From the NCBI GenBank assembly GCA_947453375.1, contig CANGGT010000007.1, positions 1 to 47,779 on the forward strand: 47,779 nucleotides of DNA. The letters are read 5' to 3'. Both the position numbers and the translations under genes were made by a program. How positions within the stretch are numbered: position 1 is the first letter of the stretch; every line of letters starts with the position of its first letter. Below are positions 26,925-36,405 of this stretch, piece after piece. The stretch comes from Planctomycetaceae bacterium (GTDB lineage: Bacteria; Planctomycetota; Planctomycetia; Pirellulales; UBA1268). The notes beneath the pieces were generated by a model. The model was not told where the DNA came from and did not search any database. It was given only the letters and a program-made list of their open reading frames with translations.

Positions 26925-28568
26925 TCACGATGCCTCCCGGGGAGAGACACATCTCTGACGGACGTCTTCGCGGGCACTGGCGACGACGAGGGTCCAGGGG
27001 GCCGATGGGCCGAAGAGCGAGTCAGCGAGGGGCTCCGGGCTGGCAAGATCGAGCCCGTCGAGGAGCCGGTCGATGAGGAGGAGCCTGGGCTGGCTGGCGA
27101 TCGCCCGGGCGAGCGCCAACCGTGCCGTCTCGGTCGGGTCGAGTGGAAAACCGTCTGGAGCCAGGGGAGTCGCCATGCCGAGGGGCAGACGAGCGATCCG
27201 GGAAGCGAGCCCTACGGTCTCGAGCGCCACGCGGAGATCGGCGGCCGAGACATCCGTCCGCCCGGCGCGGAGATTCTCGGCCACGGTGCCGGCAAAGGTC
27301 TCGGCCGGGCCGACAAGCGTCATGTGCTCGCGGGCGGCAGGCCGATTCAGGGATCGACCATCGATGCCGTCGAGTTCGACGGTTCCCGACGGGGGGGAGC
27401 GGAGGAGGGCCAGCGACTCCAGCCACGCCGTGCTCTCCGCGCCGGCAACGAGCGCGGAACGGCCACCCGGAGGGAGTTGGAAACTGGATTGGAGCGAATC
27501 GGTGTTCCCCGGATCGATGGCCACGCGCATCGGCCCGGACTCGTCAGGAAGCAATTCCCCGCCATCGACCTCGGACTGGAGTGTGTCGACAATCGACAGC
27601 TTCGCGAGGCCTGCGTGGAGGTCGTAGAACACCTCGACGTATTTCCCGATCTTCGACACCGCGGAGAGCACGAGCGTGACGATCAACTCTCCGGCGACGA
27701 GTTGTCCGAGATTGAGTTGCCGTTGGATCACCAGCCATCCGCCCAGGCCGAGGAGGGCGGTGCTCGCCACGGCCTCGATCGCCAGGGCGAAGACGACCTG
27801 CCTCCAGACCACCGAGTAGTGTCGCCGTCGCGCCACGAGATAGGCGTCGATCCGTTCTTCGGCCCGCTCGGCGGAGAACGTCAGGCCACTCTCGCTCCGG
27901 AGCGAGCGGGGGCAGCGGGCCAGATCCTCGAGCCAGGCCGCGAACTCGTACTTCGCCGCGCTCTCGGCGATGCTCGTGCGCACGCCGCCGGCACCGAGGA
28001 CGAGGATCAGGAACGCCAGCAGGAACACCATGACGACGGCAAACACGAGCAGGTACGGATGGTAGAAGGCGAGCACGGCGAGCCCGACGATCGTCGTCAT
28101 CGCGATCTGGACCCCGTCGACCAGAAGCGTTGCCAGGCATTTCTGCACCGAAGCCACTTCGAAGAAACGGTTGACGACGTCGGTCGGGTTGCTCCGCGCC
28201 AGGGTGTCGGCATCGCAGCGCAGGAAGGCCGTCACGAACGTCCTGGCCGTGCGGACAAAGACCCGCCGCTGGACGTATTCGGCGACGGCCGACTGCATGG
28301 CCCGCAGACAGGCCGAGAACGCCAGAAAGCCGAACATCACCAGCGAGAGCACGACCACGGGCCAGAGCAGCACCCCGAAGGCCACGGTGTTGACCAGGGC
28401 CTCGATCGCGGCCGGCGTCACCACCGACAGGACCCCGACGCCGAGGGCGAAGGCGAGGATCGTGGCTACGTCTCCACGCTCGCTGGCCAGGAGCCTGGTG
28501 AGCTGCCGCCAGGTGTCGACGGGAGCGTGGGGATCGTGCTTCGGCGACTGCGACATGGCGACTTTCAC
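26925..28568 (-). CDS. ABC exporter-type protein (TMD-NBD) with degenerate nucleotide-binding domain
   Basis: Six-TM exporter domain then NBD-like region '...GGRSALVAGAESTAWLESLALLRSPPSGTVELDGIDGRSLNRPAAREHMTLVGPAETFAGTVAENLRAG...GFPLDPTETARLALARAIASQPRLLLIDRLLDGLD'. Possible start at ATG 28556. Confidence 0.85.
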   Translation of the reverse strand: MKVAMSQSPKHDPHAPVDTWRQLTRLLASERGDVATILAFALGVGVLSVVTPAAIEALVNTVAFGVLLWPVVVLSLVMFGFLAFSACLRAMQSAVAEYVQRRVFVRTARTFVTAFLRCDADTLARSNPTDVVNRFFEVASVQKCLATLLVDGVQIAMTTIVGLAVLAFYHPYLLVFAVVMVFLLAFLILVLGAGGVRTSIAESAAKYEFAAWLEDLARCPRSLRSESGLTFSAERAEERIDAYLVARRRHYSVVWRQVVFALAIEAVASTALLGLGGWLVIQRQLNLGQLVAGELIVTLVLSAVSKIGKYVEVFYDLHAGLAKLSIVDTLQSEVDGGELLPDESGPMRVAIDPGNTDSLQSSFQLPPGGRSALVAGAESTAWLESLALLRSPPSGTVELDGIDGRSLNRPAAREHMTLVGPAETFAGTVAENLRAGRTDVSAADLRVALETVGLASRIARLPLGMATPLAPDGFPLDPTETARLALARAIASQPRLLLIDRLLDGLDLASPEPLADSLFGPSAPWTLVVASAREDVRQRCVSPREAS

Positions 28569-28653
28569 GGGGGCGGAGAGCGGCAGTCGGCCGGCCGCGG
28601 TCTCCAGGCCACGGCGGGGCCGGAAGATACATCGTCATTTGTAGACCCCCTGG

Positions 28654-28676
28654 ATTCATCGGGCAAGTCGATGAAT
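28654..28676. promoter_or_regulatory. Putative LysR-type (NhaR) binding palindrome in the divergent promoter region
   Basis: ATTCATCG-GGCAAGT-CGATGAAT, 8-bp perfect arms; extra half-site GATTCAT at 28701-28707. Confidence 0.55.
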
Positions 28677-28718
28677 ACTATTCGGACGATCTAAAAAAAC
28701 GATTCATGGAGGCCCGTC

Positions 28719-29624
28719 ATGCGCTGGTTGAACTACCACCACCTGCTCTATTTCTGGACCGTCGCCCGGGAGGGAAGCGTCACGAAGGCCTGCCGGACTC
28801 TCCATCTCACGCAGCCCACCATCAGCGCCCAGCTGAAGGCGCTGGAGAAATCGGTGAAGACGCCGCTGTTCGAGCGGCGGGGGAGGACGATGACCCTCAC
28901 CGAGGCGGGGAAGACGGTCTACCGGTATGCCGACGAGATTTTTTCACTCGGTCGGGAACTCGAGGATGTCGTCCGCGGCCGACCGGCAGGCGGGGCGATC
29001 CGGCTCGTCGTCGGCATTGCTGACACCCTCCCGAAGCTCGTCATCCACAGGCTCCTCCGTCCGGCGTTCCACGTCGGCGAAGACGTTCGTGTCACCTGCA
29101 TCGACGGTTCTCCCGACCGGCTGATAACGCAGCTGGCCCTCCACGAACTCGACATCGTGCTGAGCGACAGCCCGGCAAACCCACAGATCGGGTTGCGTGC
29201 CTACAACCATCTCCTCGGGGAGAGTGGCGTCTCGTTCTTCGGGACCGCCAGCCTCGTCAAGAACCACCGCCGTGATTTTCCGGCGTCGCTCAACGGAGCG
29301 CCGTTCCTGATGCCGATGGGCAACAGCGTGCTCGGTCGATCGCTCGAGCAATGGTTCGACGACAACGGCATCCGGCCGACGATCCGCGGCGAGTTTGCCG
29401 ACAGCGCGCTGCTCAAGGTTTTCGGGGCGGAGGGGGAGGGAGTGTTTGCCGCGCCGTCGGTCGTCGAGGAGGAGGTGCAGCGGGCCTACCGGGTCGGGAT
29501 CATCGGCCGCGCCGACAAACTCCGCGAACGTTTTTACGCGATCTCGGTCGAGAAGCGGATGCAGCATCCGGCGGTGGTGGCGATCTCGAAATCGGCACGT
29601 CAGTCGATGCAGCCATCCGCATGA
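28719..29624 (+). CDS. nhaR: LysR-family transcriptional activator, NhaR-like
   Basis: MRWLNYHHLLYFWTVAREGSVTKACRTLHLTQPTISAQLKALEKSVKTPLFERRGRTMTLTEAGKTVYRYADEIFSLGREL; NhaR-type N-terminus. Confidence 0.92.
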   Translation: MRWLNYHHLLYFWTVAREGSVTKACRTLHLTQPTISAQLKALEKSVKTPLFERRGRTMTLTEAGKTVYRYADEIFSLGRELEDVVRGRPAGGAIRLVVGIADTLPKLVIHRLLRPAFHVGEDVRVTCIDGSPDRLITQLALHELDIVLSDSPANPQIGLRAYNHLLGESGVSFFGTASLVKNHRRDFPASLNGAPFLMPMGNSVLGRSLEQWFDDNGIRPTIRGEFADSALLKVFGAEGEGVFAAPSVVEEEVQRAYRVGIIGRADKLRERFYAISVEKRMQHPAVVAISKSARQSMQPSA

Positions 29625-29629
29625 GCCTG

Positions 29630-31225
29630 CTACGGCTGAGAGAGTCGCCGGAGAGAGAGAGAGTCAGCGTTGAAGGAGACAGAGCCGGAGGTGGCCCGCA
29701 GTTCTGCGACGAGTTCCACCGTCGCAGCGGCCTCGAGCGTGAACTCACAGCCGAGCGGCCTCCATTCCCCCTCGCGATCGACCGCTTGGGTCCGTTGGCC
29801 GCCGGAGATCCGCAAGCCCGCTCCTGTCCCGGTCTCATCCTCCGTTGCCTCGATCCCGTCGCCGAATCCCAGCCCCTCGAAGCGATAGCGGCCCGCCGGC
29901 AGCGGCACCGCCACGCGCCACGACGCAATCACGGGGGACGCTGCGGCGACGGCGATCCGAAGCACGCTCCGGCCATCGTCTCCGGCTGTCTCTTCGAGGA
30001 TCGCCTCGCCGCTGTCGATCCGGGGGGACCATCCGGCGAGCCCAGCGCGGCGGGCGCCATCGAACTGGATCGGCTCCGGTTCGGGGGCCTCGGCCTGCGC
30101 GCGGAGCTGGGCATCGCGGGCGACGATCCGGTCGCGAAACTCCCCCACGGCCCCTTCCCAGGCCTCGAGCGCTTCGGTGCCCGTCGCCCCGACCACGGGA
30201 CGGAGGCGCTCGGCGACGCGATCGAGGTGCGGCAGGATCGCACCCTCCGCGTCGAACCGCGGGAGGAGATCGCGAATGCGATCGCGGAACGCCCTCCGCC
30301 ATTCCGGCACTGCCATCACGGCGGCGGCGACGATCGTCGGGGGTATTTCGAGGATCGGGGCGCCGGGATCGCCGAAGATCTGGTCCATGCCGTGGGGGAG
30401 GAAGCGGATCTGGCCGCCGCTCGCCGGGTCGACGTAGACGCGGTAGTTGTTGTGGGCGGTCGTGTAGCCGTCCCAGTGGCCGGTCATGAGTTCGAGGGCC
30501 ATGAACGAGAGGAAGTCGGGGACGTCGAGGCAGGTCTCGATCCCGGCCTGTCGCTCCGCCGGATCCTCAGCCCGGCAGGCCGCGGCAAGACGCTTCAGAT
30601 CGGCTCCGGGAACGCCTCGCTTCCCTTCGTCGCGCTCGACGAGCTCGTCGAGATCCACCGCCGTGCCGCCGTCGTAGAGATTGCCGCTCGGGTCGTCGAA
30701 GTGGCGCTCGAGGAAGTCTCGATCGATCGCCTCCTTGAAGACGTAGATTCCGAGATCGCGGTCGTCGAGGAGCACGCGGGCGTGAGTGACGCGCGCGGCG
30801 GGGATGCCGGCTGAGGAAAACAGGTGCGCGCCGAGCCACTCGGCCAACAGTGTCGGATCCTGGGCGGCATTGTTGAGGTGAAACTTGTCGAGGCCGTGGA
30901 GACGCGCGCCGGGGTGGAAGCGATCCATGTTGATCGTGAAGCCGGGCTTCTCGTCGAGCCCCTGGAAGCTCCCCGCCGAGCCCTTGAGCTTGATGGCGAC
31001 CTCCTCGAAGACGGTATCGGCATCGATCAGGAGCGTGCAGGGAACGTAGCTCCGCGGATCGTCACGGAGCTGGTCGGCGGCCCCCTCGGCGAGACGGATC
31101 TCGATGTTGGGAATCCGTCCGCCATCGAAGAACGCGTCGGCGTCGCCCTCCGCTGCCGTGCACCGTTCAGGACCGCTGAGCAAAACGATGATCAGGAACA
31201 CCGGCAGGAAAGCACGTGCGTTCAT
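29630..31225 (-). CDS. CotH kinase family protein, secreted
   Basis: 'EEVAIKLKGSAGSFQGLDEKPGFTINMDRFHPGARLHGLDKFHLNNAAQDPTLLAEWLGAHLFSSAGIPAARVTHARVLLDDRDLGIYVFKEAIDRDFLERHF'. Confidence 0.9.
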   Translation of the reverse strand: MNARAFLPVFLIIVLLSGPERCTAAEGDADAFFDGGRIPNIEIRLAEGAADQLRDDPRSYVPCTLLIDADTVFEEVAIKLKGSAGSFQGLDEKPGFTINMDRFHPGARLHGLDKFHLNNAAQDPTLLAEWLGAHLFSSAGIPAARVTHARVLLDDRDLGIYVFKEAIDRDFLERHFDDPSGNLYDGGTAVDLDELVERDEGKRGVPGADLKRLAAACRAEDPAERQAGIETCLDVPDFLSFMALELMTGHWDGYTTAHNNYRVYVDPASGGQIRFLPHGMDQIFGDPGAPILEIPPTIVAAAVMAVPEWRRAFRDRIRDLLPRFDAEGAILPHLDRVAERLRPVVGATGTEALEAWEGAVGEFRDRIVARDAQLRAQAEAPEPEPIQFDGARRAGLAGWSPRIDSGEAILEETAGDDGRSVLRIAVAAASPVIASWRVAVPLPAGRYRFEGLGFGDGIEATEDETGTGAGLRISGGQRTQAVDREGEWRPLGCEFTLEAAATVELVAELRATSGSVSFNADSLSLRRLSQP

Positions 31226-31363
31226 CGGTGGAATCCGGATGCGGTGGGAACGAAGGGGAAAGCCGCCATCGTAACGCCCGCGTCGATCGGTTTGCCCTCA
31301 TCGGCAGGGGGCGGCTATCGTGCCGGCATCGTGTGGTGTTTCTTCACGACTCTTGCGTGTGCC

Positions 31364-32671
31364 ATGGAAGCGATTCTCACCCGGGCCCGAATCAGGGGGG
31401 GCGCTCCAGCGGGAGTCAACCTCATCGGGCATGTCACCGGCAGCATGGGCCTCGGCGTGGCCGCCCGGAATACCCTTTCGGTGCTTGCCGCCGGCGGCAG
31501 GGATTTTGAGGCGATCGACGTCGATCCGGGAGGAGGGCGGCAGGGAGCGGATCGGACGAGTGCCCATATCGTTGCAGATCGCCCGGCGGCGCCCTACAGC
31601 GTCAATCTCTTCCACATGAATCCTCCCGAGGTCGCGAGCCTCGTCGCCTCGGCACGCCCCTGGCTCGATGTCGTCGGACGCGCGAATGTGGTTGTCCCCT
31701 TCTGGGAGCTGCCCCGACTTCCCGTCGCGCCCCCGTGGCGGGAACTGCTCGGAGCGATGGATCTCGTCCTCGCGCCGAGCCGATTCATCCTCGGGGCCGT
31801 CGAGAGCTCGTGTCCCGGAGCGCGGGTCGTTCATTATCCGCAGACGGTGTTTCTCCCGGAGGGGGTGGTGCCCAATCGGCCCCGCTTCGGCCTGCCCGAG
31901 GATGCGGTGTTGTTTCACGTCGGCCTCGATGTCACGAGCGATCTGACAAGGAAAAACCCCGCCGCTGTGCTCGCGGCATTCCGTGCGGCGTTCCTTCCCG
32001 ACGAGGCGGTGAAGCTCGTCGTCAAGCTCCGCCATCTCCGCTCTGGCCATTCCTGGGTCGATCCAGAACCGCTTCTCGTGCAGCTGGCTGCCACCCCCAA
32101 CACCATCGTCATCGATCAGGAACTGAGCTACGCCGAGGCGCTCTCCCTGGCGGCGTCCTGTGATGTGTGCGTGTCGCTTCACCGTGCCGAAGGGCTCGGG
32201 CTCCATCTCCTCGAGGCGATGGCGCTGGGAAAGCCGGTCGTGGCCACCGCGTGGTCGGGCAACATGGATTTCATGAGCGAGGATGACGCCTGCCTCGTCG
32301 GCTTCGAGCCGGTTCCCGTGCAGGCCGCGCATCCGAGCTACCAGTCGGCGGCGATCGGCCCCGGACAGACCTGGGCCGAGCCGCGGGTTGCCGAGGCGGC
32401 AGCCTGGATGCGGAAGCTCGCCGACGACAGCGGAATGCGACAGCGGATCGGAGGAGCGGCGCTCGCCGCCGTGGAGGTTTCCCGCTCGGCCGCGCTTGCG
32501 GGGGGAGCCCTTGCGGCGATCGACGCCGTGGCGGCCGCATGGCCCCGAACGGGAAAGGGGATGGCTGATCGAAGGGCGCGATGGCGGCGCTTCGGGCCCC
32601 CTTCGCTGCCGGAGCGGCTGTGGCGGTCGGCGCGGCGCCTCGTGACACGCTTGGCGGGGGAGCGACGATGA
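31364..32671 (+). CDS. Glycosyltransferase (GT4-like)
   Basis: 'VNLIGHVTGSMGLGVAARNTL...LSLAASCDVCVSLHRAEGLGLHLLEAMALGKPVVATAWSGNMDFM'. Confidence 0.88.
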   Translation: MEAILTRARIRGGAPAGVNLIGHVTGSMGLGVAARNTLSVLAAGGRDFEAIDVDPGGGRQGADRTSAHIVADRPAAPYSVNLFHMNPPEVASLVASARPWLDVVGRANVVVPFWELPRLPVAPPWRELLGAMDLVLAPSRFILGAVESSCPGARVVHYPQTVFLPEGVVPNRPRFGLPEDAVLFHVGLDVTSDLTRKNPAAVLAAFRAAFLPDEAVKLVVKLRHLRSGHSWVDPEPLLVQLAATPNTIVIDQELSYAEALSLAASCDVCVSLHRAEGLGLHLLEAMALGKPVVATAWSGNMDFMSEDDACLVGFEPVPVQAAHPSYQSAAIGPGQTWAEPRVAEAAAWMRKLADDSGMRQRIGGAALAAVEVSRSAALAGGALAAIDAVAAAWPRTGKGMADRRARWRRFGPPSLPERLWRSARRLVTRLAGERR

Positions 32672-33618
32672 GCCACCGTCCCCTGGTCCCCGGGCGTGTC
32701 GTCACGGTCATTCTCAATTGGAACGGCTGGCGCGACACGCTCGCCTGCGTGCGGTCGTGTCAGAGGCTCGTGAACGTCGACAACGAGCTGATCGTGATCG
32801 ACAACGGCTCGACGGACGGTTCCGTCGAGCGGTTGCAGGCGGAGATCCCCGGTCTGCGGATCATCGAGACGGGGGCCAATCTCGGCTATGCCGGAGGCAA
32901 CAACGTCGGCATCCGGTTGGCGATCGACGAGGGAGCGGAGTTTGTCTGGCTCCTCAACAACGACACGACGGTCGATCCCCGGGCGCTCGATGAACTGATC
33001 GAGGTGATGCGATCGAATCCCCGGGCCGGGATCGTCGGGTCAAAGATTTTCTACGCCGACCGCCCGGAGGTGCTTTGGTTCGCGGGAGGGTATTGCAGGC
33101 CGGACTACGGTTGGGCCATGCACCGTGGCCAGGACGAGGTCGATACTGGCCAGTACGACCAGATCGGTCCGGCGGAGTTCATCACCGGCTGCAGTTTGTT
33201 GGTCCGCCGGGCTACCGTGGCGGATATCGGAGTCCTCGATGATGGCTACTTCCTCTACTGGGAGGATGTCGATTGGTGTGTCGCGGCGGCGTCGGCCGGC
33301 TGGGAGATCATCTACGCGTTCGGCTCGCGGGTGTGGCACAAAGTCGGTGGATCCGGGACGGGAGGCATCGATCTCCTCCAGGTGCGCTACGACACGCGCA
33401 ACCGAATCCGCTTCCATCGGCGACACCGTCCGGCGCGATTGGCTCGGGTACGATGGTGGGCAACGCGGCACGCGCTTGGCATGCTCCCAGGGAAGAGCAC
33501 CCGTCGGCAGGGCATGGCGATGATGGGCGGGGTGATCGACAGTCTGTTCGGGCGTGTCGGGACGATCGACCGGGGCCCTCCGTCCCGTCCCGTGCCGAGA
33601 CAGCGAGGGGGCTTGTGA
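32668..33618 (+). CDS. Glycosyltransferase family 2
   Basis: 'VVTVILNWNGWRDTLACVRSCQ...ELIVIDNGSTDGSVERL...FVWLLNNDTTVDP'; ATGA overlap with upstream gene. Confidence 0.93.
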   Translation: MSHRPLVPGRVVTVILNWNGWRDTLACVRSCQRLVNVDNELIVIDNGSTDGSVERLQAEIPGLRIIETGANLGYAGGNNVGIRLAIDEGAEFVWLLNNDTTVDPRALDELIEVMRSNPRAGIVGSKIFYADRPEVLWFAGGYCRPDYGWAMHRGQDEVDTGQYDQIGPAEFITGCSLLVRRATVADIGVLDDGYFLYWEDVDWCVAAASAGWEIIYAFGSRVWHKVGGSGTGGIDLLQVRYDTRNRIRFHRRHRPARLARVRWWATRHALGMLPGKSTRRQGMAMMGGVIDSLFGRVGTIDRGPPSRPVPRQRGGL

Positions 33619-35129
33619 GCGGACAAGGCATGGAACGCAAGGGCGACGACGACATCCGCATCGTCCACGATGGGATCCAGCGACTCGAGCGCCTCTATCT
33701 CGGCTTGCTCGACCGGCCGCCGACGGTCCGGGAGTTGTGGGGAAGCTGGTCGGCGATCAGTACCCGCTCCGGCATGGCCCTGAAGCTGCTCTCCGTCGGG
33801 CTCTCGCGCGAGGCGCGGAGCCGGACAGGCTGGATAGGGCGACTGCTCCGTACGGCCGACCGCTCACCGTCCGCCCCGGCGATCGCGCGGCGGTTGGTGA
33901 TCTCCCCGCTGATCCGGGGCCTCGAGTTCCTCGAGCGGTGGCGGCCGGGGATCGCGGCCTGCGAGATGGTGGAATCGGAGCCGAACGCGGATCCGGCTCC
34001 CAGCGGCGAGCACGGTGCGACGATTGGCCTCACGCTCTGCGGCTATCTGCGGGCGGACTGTGGGCTCGGGGAAGCCGCCAGATCCTTTGCCCGGGCCTGT
34101 GTCGCGGCGGGGATCCCCATCGTCGGTGACGACGTCGGCTATCAGATTCCCTGCCGACAGTCCGATGACACCCTCCTCCTGCCGCCGGTATTGGGGGCCT
34201 TCCCCATCGATCTCCTCTACGTGAATGCCGACCAGACCCTGCCGACACGCCAATCGCTCCTTGCCCGGGGGCATACCAAAGGGCGGTACACGATCGGCTT
34301 TTGGCACTGGGAACAGCCGCAGATCCCGCGCCGCCACCATGCCGCCTTCAGCGAGGTCGACGAGGTGTGGGTGCCTTCGACGTTCGTCCAGGATGCCGTG
34401 GCGCCGGTCTCGCCAGTGCCGGTTTTCAAGGTGCCGCATGTGGTGAGCGTCACGCCGAGTGCGGGAGCGTCGCGCGAGCGATTCTCGCTGCCGCGTGACC
34501 GGCAGCTCGTCCTCGTGATGTACGATTGTTTCTCGTTCCAGGAGCGCAAGAACCCGCAGGCGGCGATCGCCGCGTATCGGCTCGCCGCGGCCAGGAATCC
34601 CGCGCTTGGGCTCGTGGTGAAGACGCACAACGGCGCCGCCAATCCCCAGGCGCTCGCCGAGGTCTGCGCGTCCCTTGCCGACCTTCCTGGCGTCACGTTC
34701 ATCGACGAGACGCTTTCGCGGCAGGAGACCTGGGATCTCGAAAGCTGCTGCGACATCCTCCTGTCGCTCCACCGGGCGGAGGGGTTCGGGTTCGGGCCGG
34801 CGGAGATGATGGCCCTTGGAAAGCCGGTCGTCGCCACGGGATGGTCGGCGAACATGGACTTCATGGATGTCACCAACTCGATGCCGGTGCGCTACGAACT
34901 CAAGCCTCTGGAGAAGACCGTCGGCCCCTATGACGCGGGACCGCTGTGGGCCGATGCCGACGTCGAGCATGCGGCCTGGTGCCTCGGGCAACTCGCCACC
35001 GATCCGGCCCTCGTCGCCCGGCTCGGGGCCCGCGCGCGGGAGACGATCCGGGAATCGTTCAATCCGCTCGTCGTCGGCCGGCAGGTGCGCGACCGCCTGG
35101 CCATAATTGCCCGCTGGCACCTCGACTGA
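33615..35129 (+). CDS. Glycosyltransferase (GT4-like)
   Basis: GTG start overlapping the upstream stop (GTGA); 'LTLCGYLRADCGLGEAARSFARAC...DILLSLHRAEGFGFGPAEMMALGKPVVATGWSANMDFMD'. Confidence 0.9.
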   Translation: MSGQGMERKGDDDIRIVHDGIQRLERLYLGLLDRPPTVRELWGSWSAISTRSGMALKLLSVGLSREARSRTGWIGRLLRTADRSPSAPAIARRLVISPLIRGLEFLERWRPGIAACEMVESEPNADPAPSGEHGATIGLTLCGYLRADCGLGEAARSFARACVAAGIPIVGDDVGYQIPCRQSDDTLLLPPVLGAFPIDLLYVNADQTLPTRQSLLARGHTKGRYTIGFWHWEQPQIPRRHHAAFSEVDEVWVPSTFVQDAVAPVSPVPVFKVPHVVSVTPSAGASRERFSLPRDRQLVLVMYDCFSFQERKNPQAAIAAYRLAAARNPALGLVVKTHNGAANPQALAEVCASLADLPGVTFIDETLSRQETWDLESCCDILLSLHRAEGFGFGPAEMMALGKPVVATGWSANMDFMDVTNSMPVRYELKPLEKTVGPYDAGPLWADADVEHAAWCLGQLATDPALVARLGARARETIRESFNPLVVGRQVRDRLAIIARWHLD

Positions 35130-35337
35130 GTCGATGGATCGCTCATACTGTCGCTTGCCGGCGGTCGCGGAGCGAGCGAGAGCCTTGCCCCCCCGGGACG
35201 ATCAGTGTGTGTCCCGGCTGGGGATGTGGCTGCCGTCGTGCTCCTCGGGATCTCCATCGGGGTGGGGAGGTGCCATGGCAAGGTGAATCACTTGCCCGTA
35301 ACCAGCAACGTCCGCTGAGCCTGGATTGGAGTCTTTC

Positions 35338-36366
35338 GTGGCTTTTAGACCGCCATTGATGCAGCGACTGAAAAAGTTGGCCAACGACTTTTGGCGGCAC
35401 TATGGATATCACCATGGTCACGTGGTGGTGCGGAATCGTCCGGCAGTGTTCGCGATCGAATCGACGAACCACTGCAACCTGCGCTGCGTCATGTGCCCGC
35501 GCGGTGAGCCCGACATCATGGAGCGGGCCCTTGGCACCATGTCGGACTCGCTCTTCGAAAAGATCCTGAACGACGCCGAGTACTTCACCGAACCCTGCTG
35601 GTTTCACTGGTTCGGCGAGCCCTTGATGCATCCACGGCTGTTCGAGCAGATCGAATTGGCCAAGAGCCGTGGCGTACCGAATCTGGGTATCTCCAGCAAC
35701 GGCACGCTCCTCGATGCCACACGCGCCCGGTCGATACTCGATTCTCCGCTCGACACGCTCATGATCGCGATCGACGGCACGAGCAAGGAGGTTTACGAAC
35801 GCGTCCGCATCAGTCCGACGTTCACGTTTGAAGAGGTTGTGGAGAACGCCCACGGATTCCTGTCGCTCAAAGCGAGCCTCGGTCGTCGCAAGCCCCACAC
35901 CATTCTGTCGATCATCAGGATGCAAGAGACCCAAGATCAACTCGACGAGTTCCGTTCCTTCTGGCTCGCCGCAGGTGCGGACGAGGTGATCTACAAGGAC
36001 TACACGAGTTGGGGCAACCAGTCCGGCGATTTTCTGGAACTGGCGACGGTACCGATCCGGGAAAGTCTTCGACGCCAACGAGAGTTTCCCTGTTCGTATC
36101 TCTGGGAGAGCCTCGTCATCGGCTGGGACGGCCGTGTCGTGCCGTGCTGTTTCGACTACGACGCCAAGTCGACGATGGGCGACGTGACGACCCAGTCGCT
36201 CAGGGAGATCTGGAATGGCGACGCCTATCGCACCCTTCGCCGGAAGGAACTCGACGGCAGCAACGACTCGCCGTTGTGTGTCGGCTGCAGCCAGGCTCCC
36301 GGTCATCCCCGCAATCTCATCTGGCCGATTCCGCTGCCGGCGGCGCGATCGCTCCATCCAAGGTGA
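35338..36366 (+). CDS. Radical SAM protein with SPASM-type C-terminus
   Basis: CNLRCVMCPRG (CxxxCxxC); 'WFHWFGEPLMHP'; C-terminal C-x(n)-PCCFDYD...CVGC. GTG 35338 preceded by GGAG at suitable spacing; the listed ORF start at 35326 is TTG. Confidence 0.92.
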   Translation: MAFRPPLMQRLKKLANDFWRHYGYHHGHVVVRNRPAVFAIESTNHCNLRCVMCPRGEPDIMERALGTMSDSLFEKILNDAEYFTEPCWFHWFGEPLMHPRLFEQIELAKSRGVPNLGISSNGTLLDATRARSILDSPLDTLMIAIDGTSKEVYERVRISPTFTFEEVVENAHGFLSLKASLGRRKPHTILSIIRMQETQDQLDEFRSFWLAAGADEVIYKDYTSWGNQSGDFLELATVPIRESLRRQREFPCSYLWESLVIGWDGRVVPCCFDYDAKSTMGDVTTQSLREIWNGDAYRTLRRKELDGSNDSPLCVGCSQAPGHPRNLIWPIPLPAARSLHPR

Positions 36367-36405
36367 TCGGGCCGTGAACGCTCCCGGTGGGTCGCTGCTC
36401 TCCTC

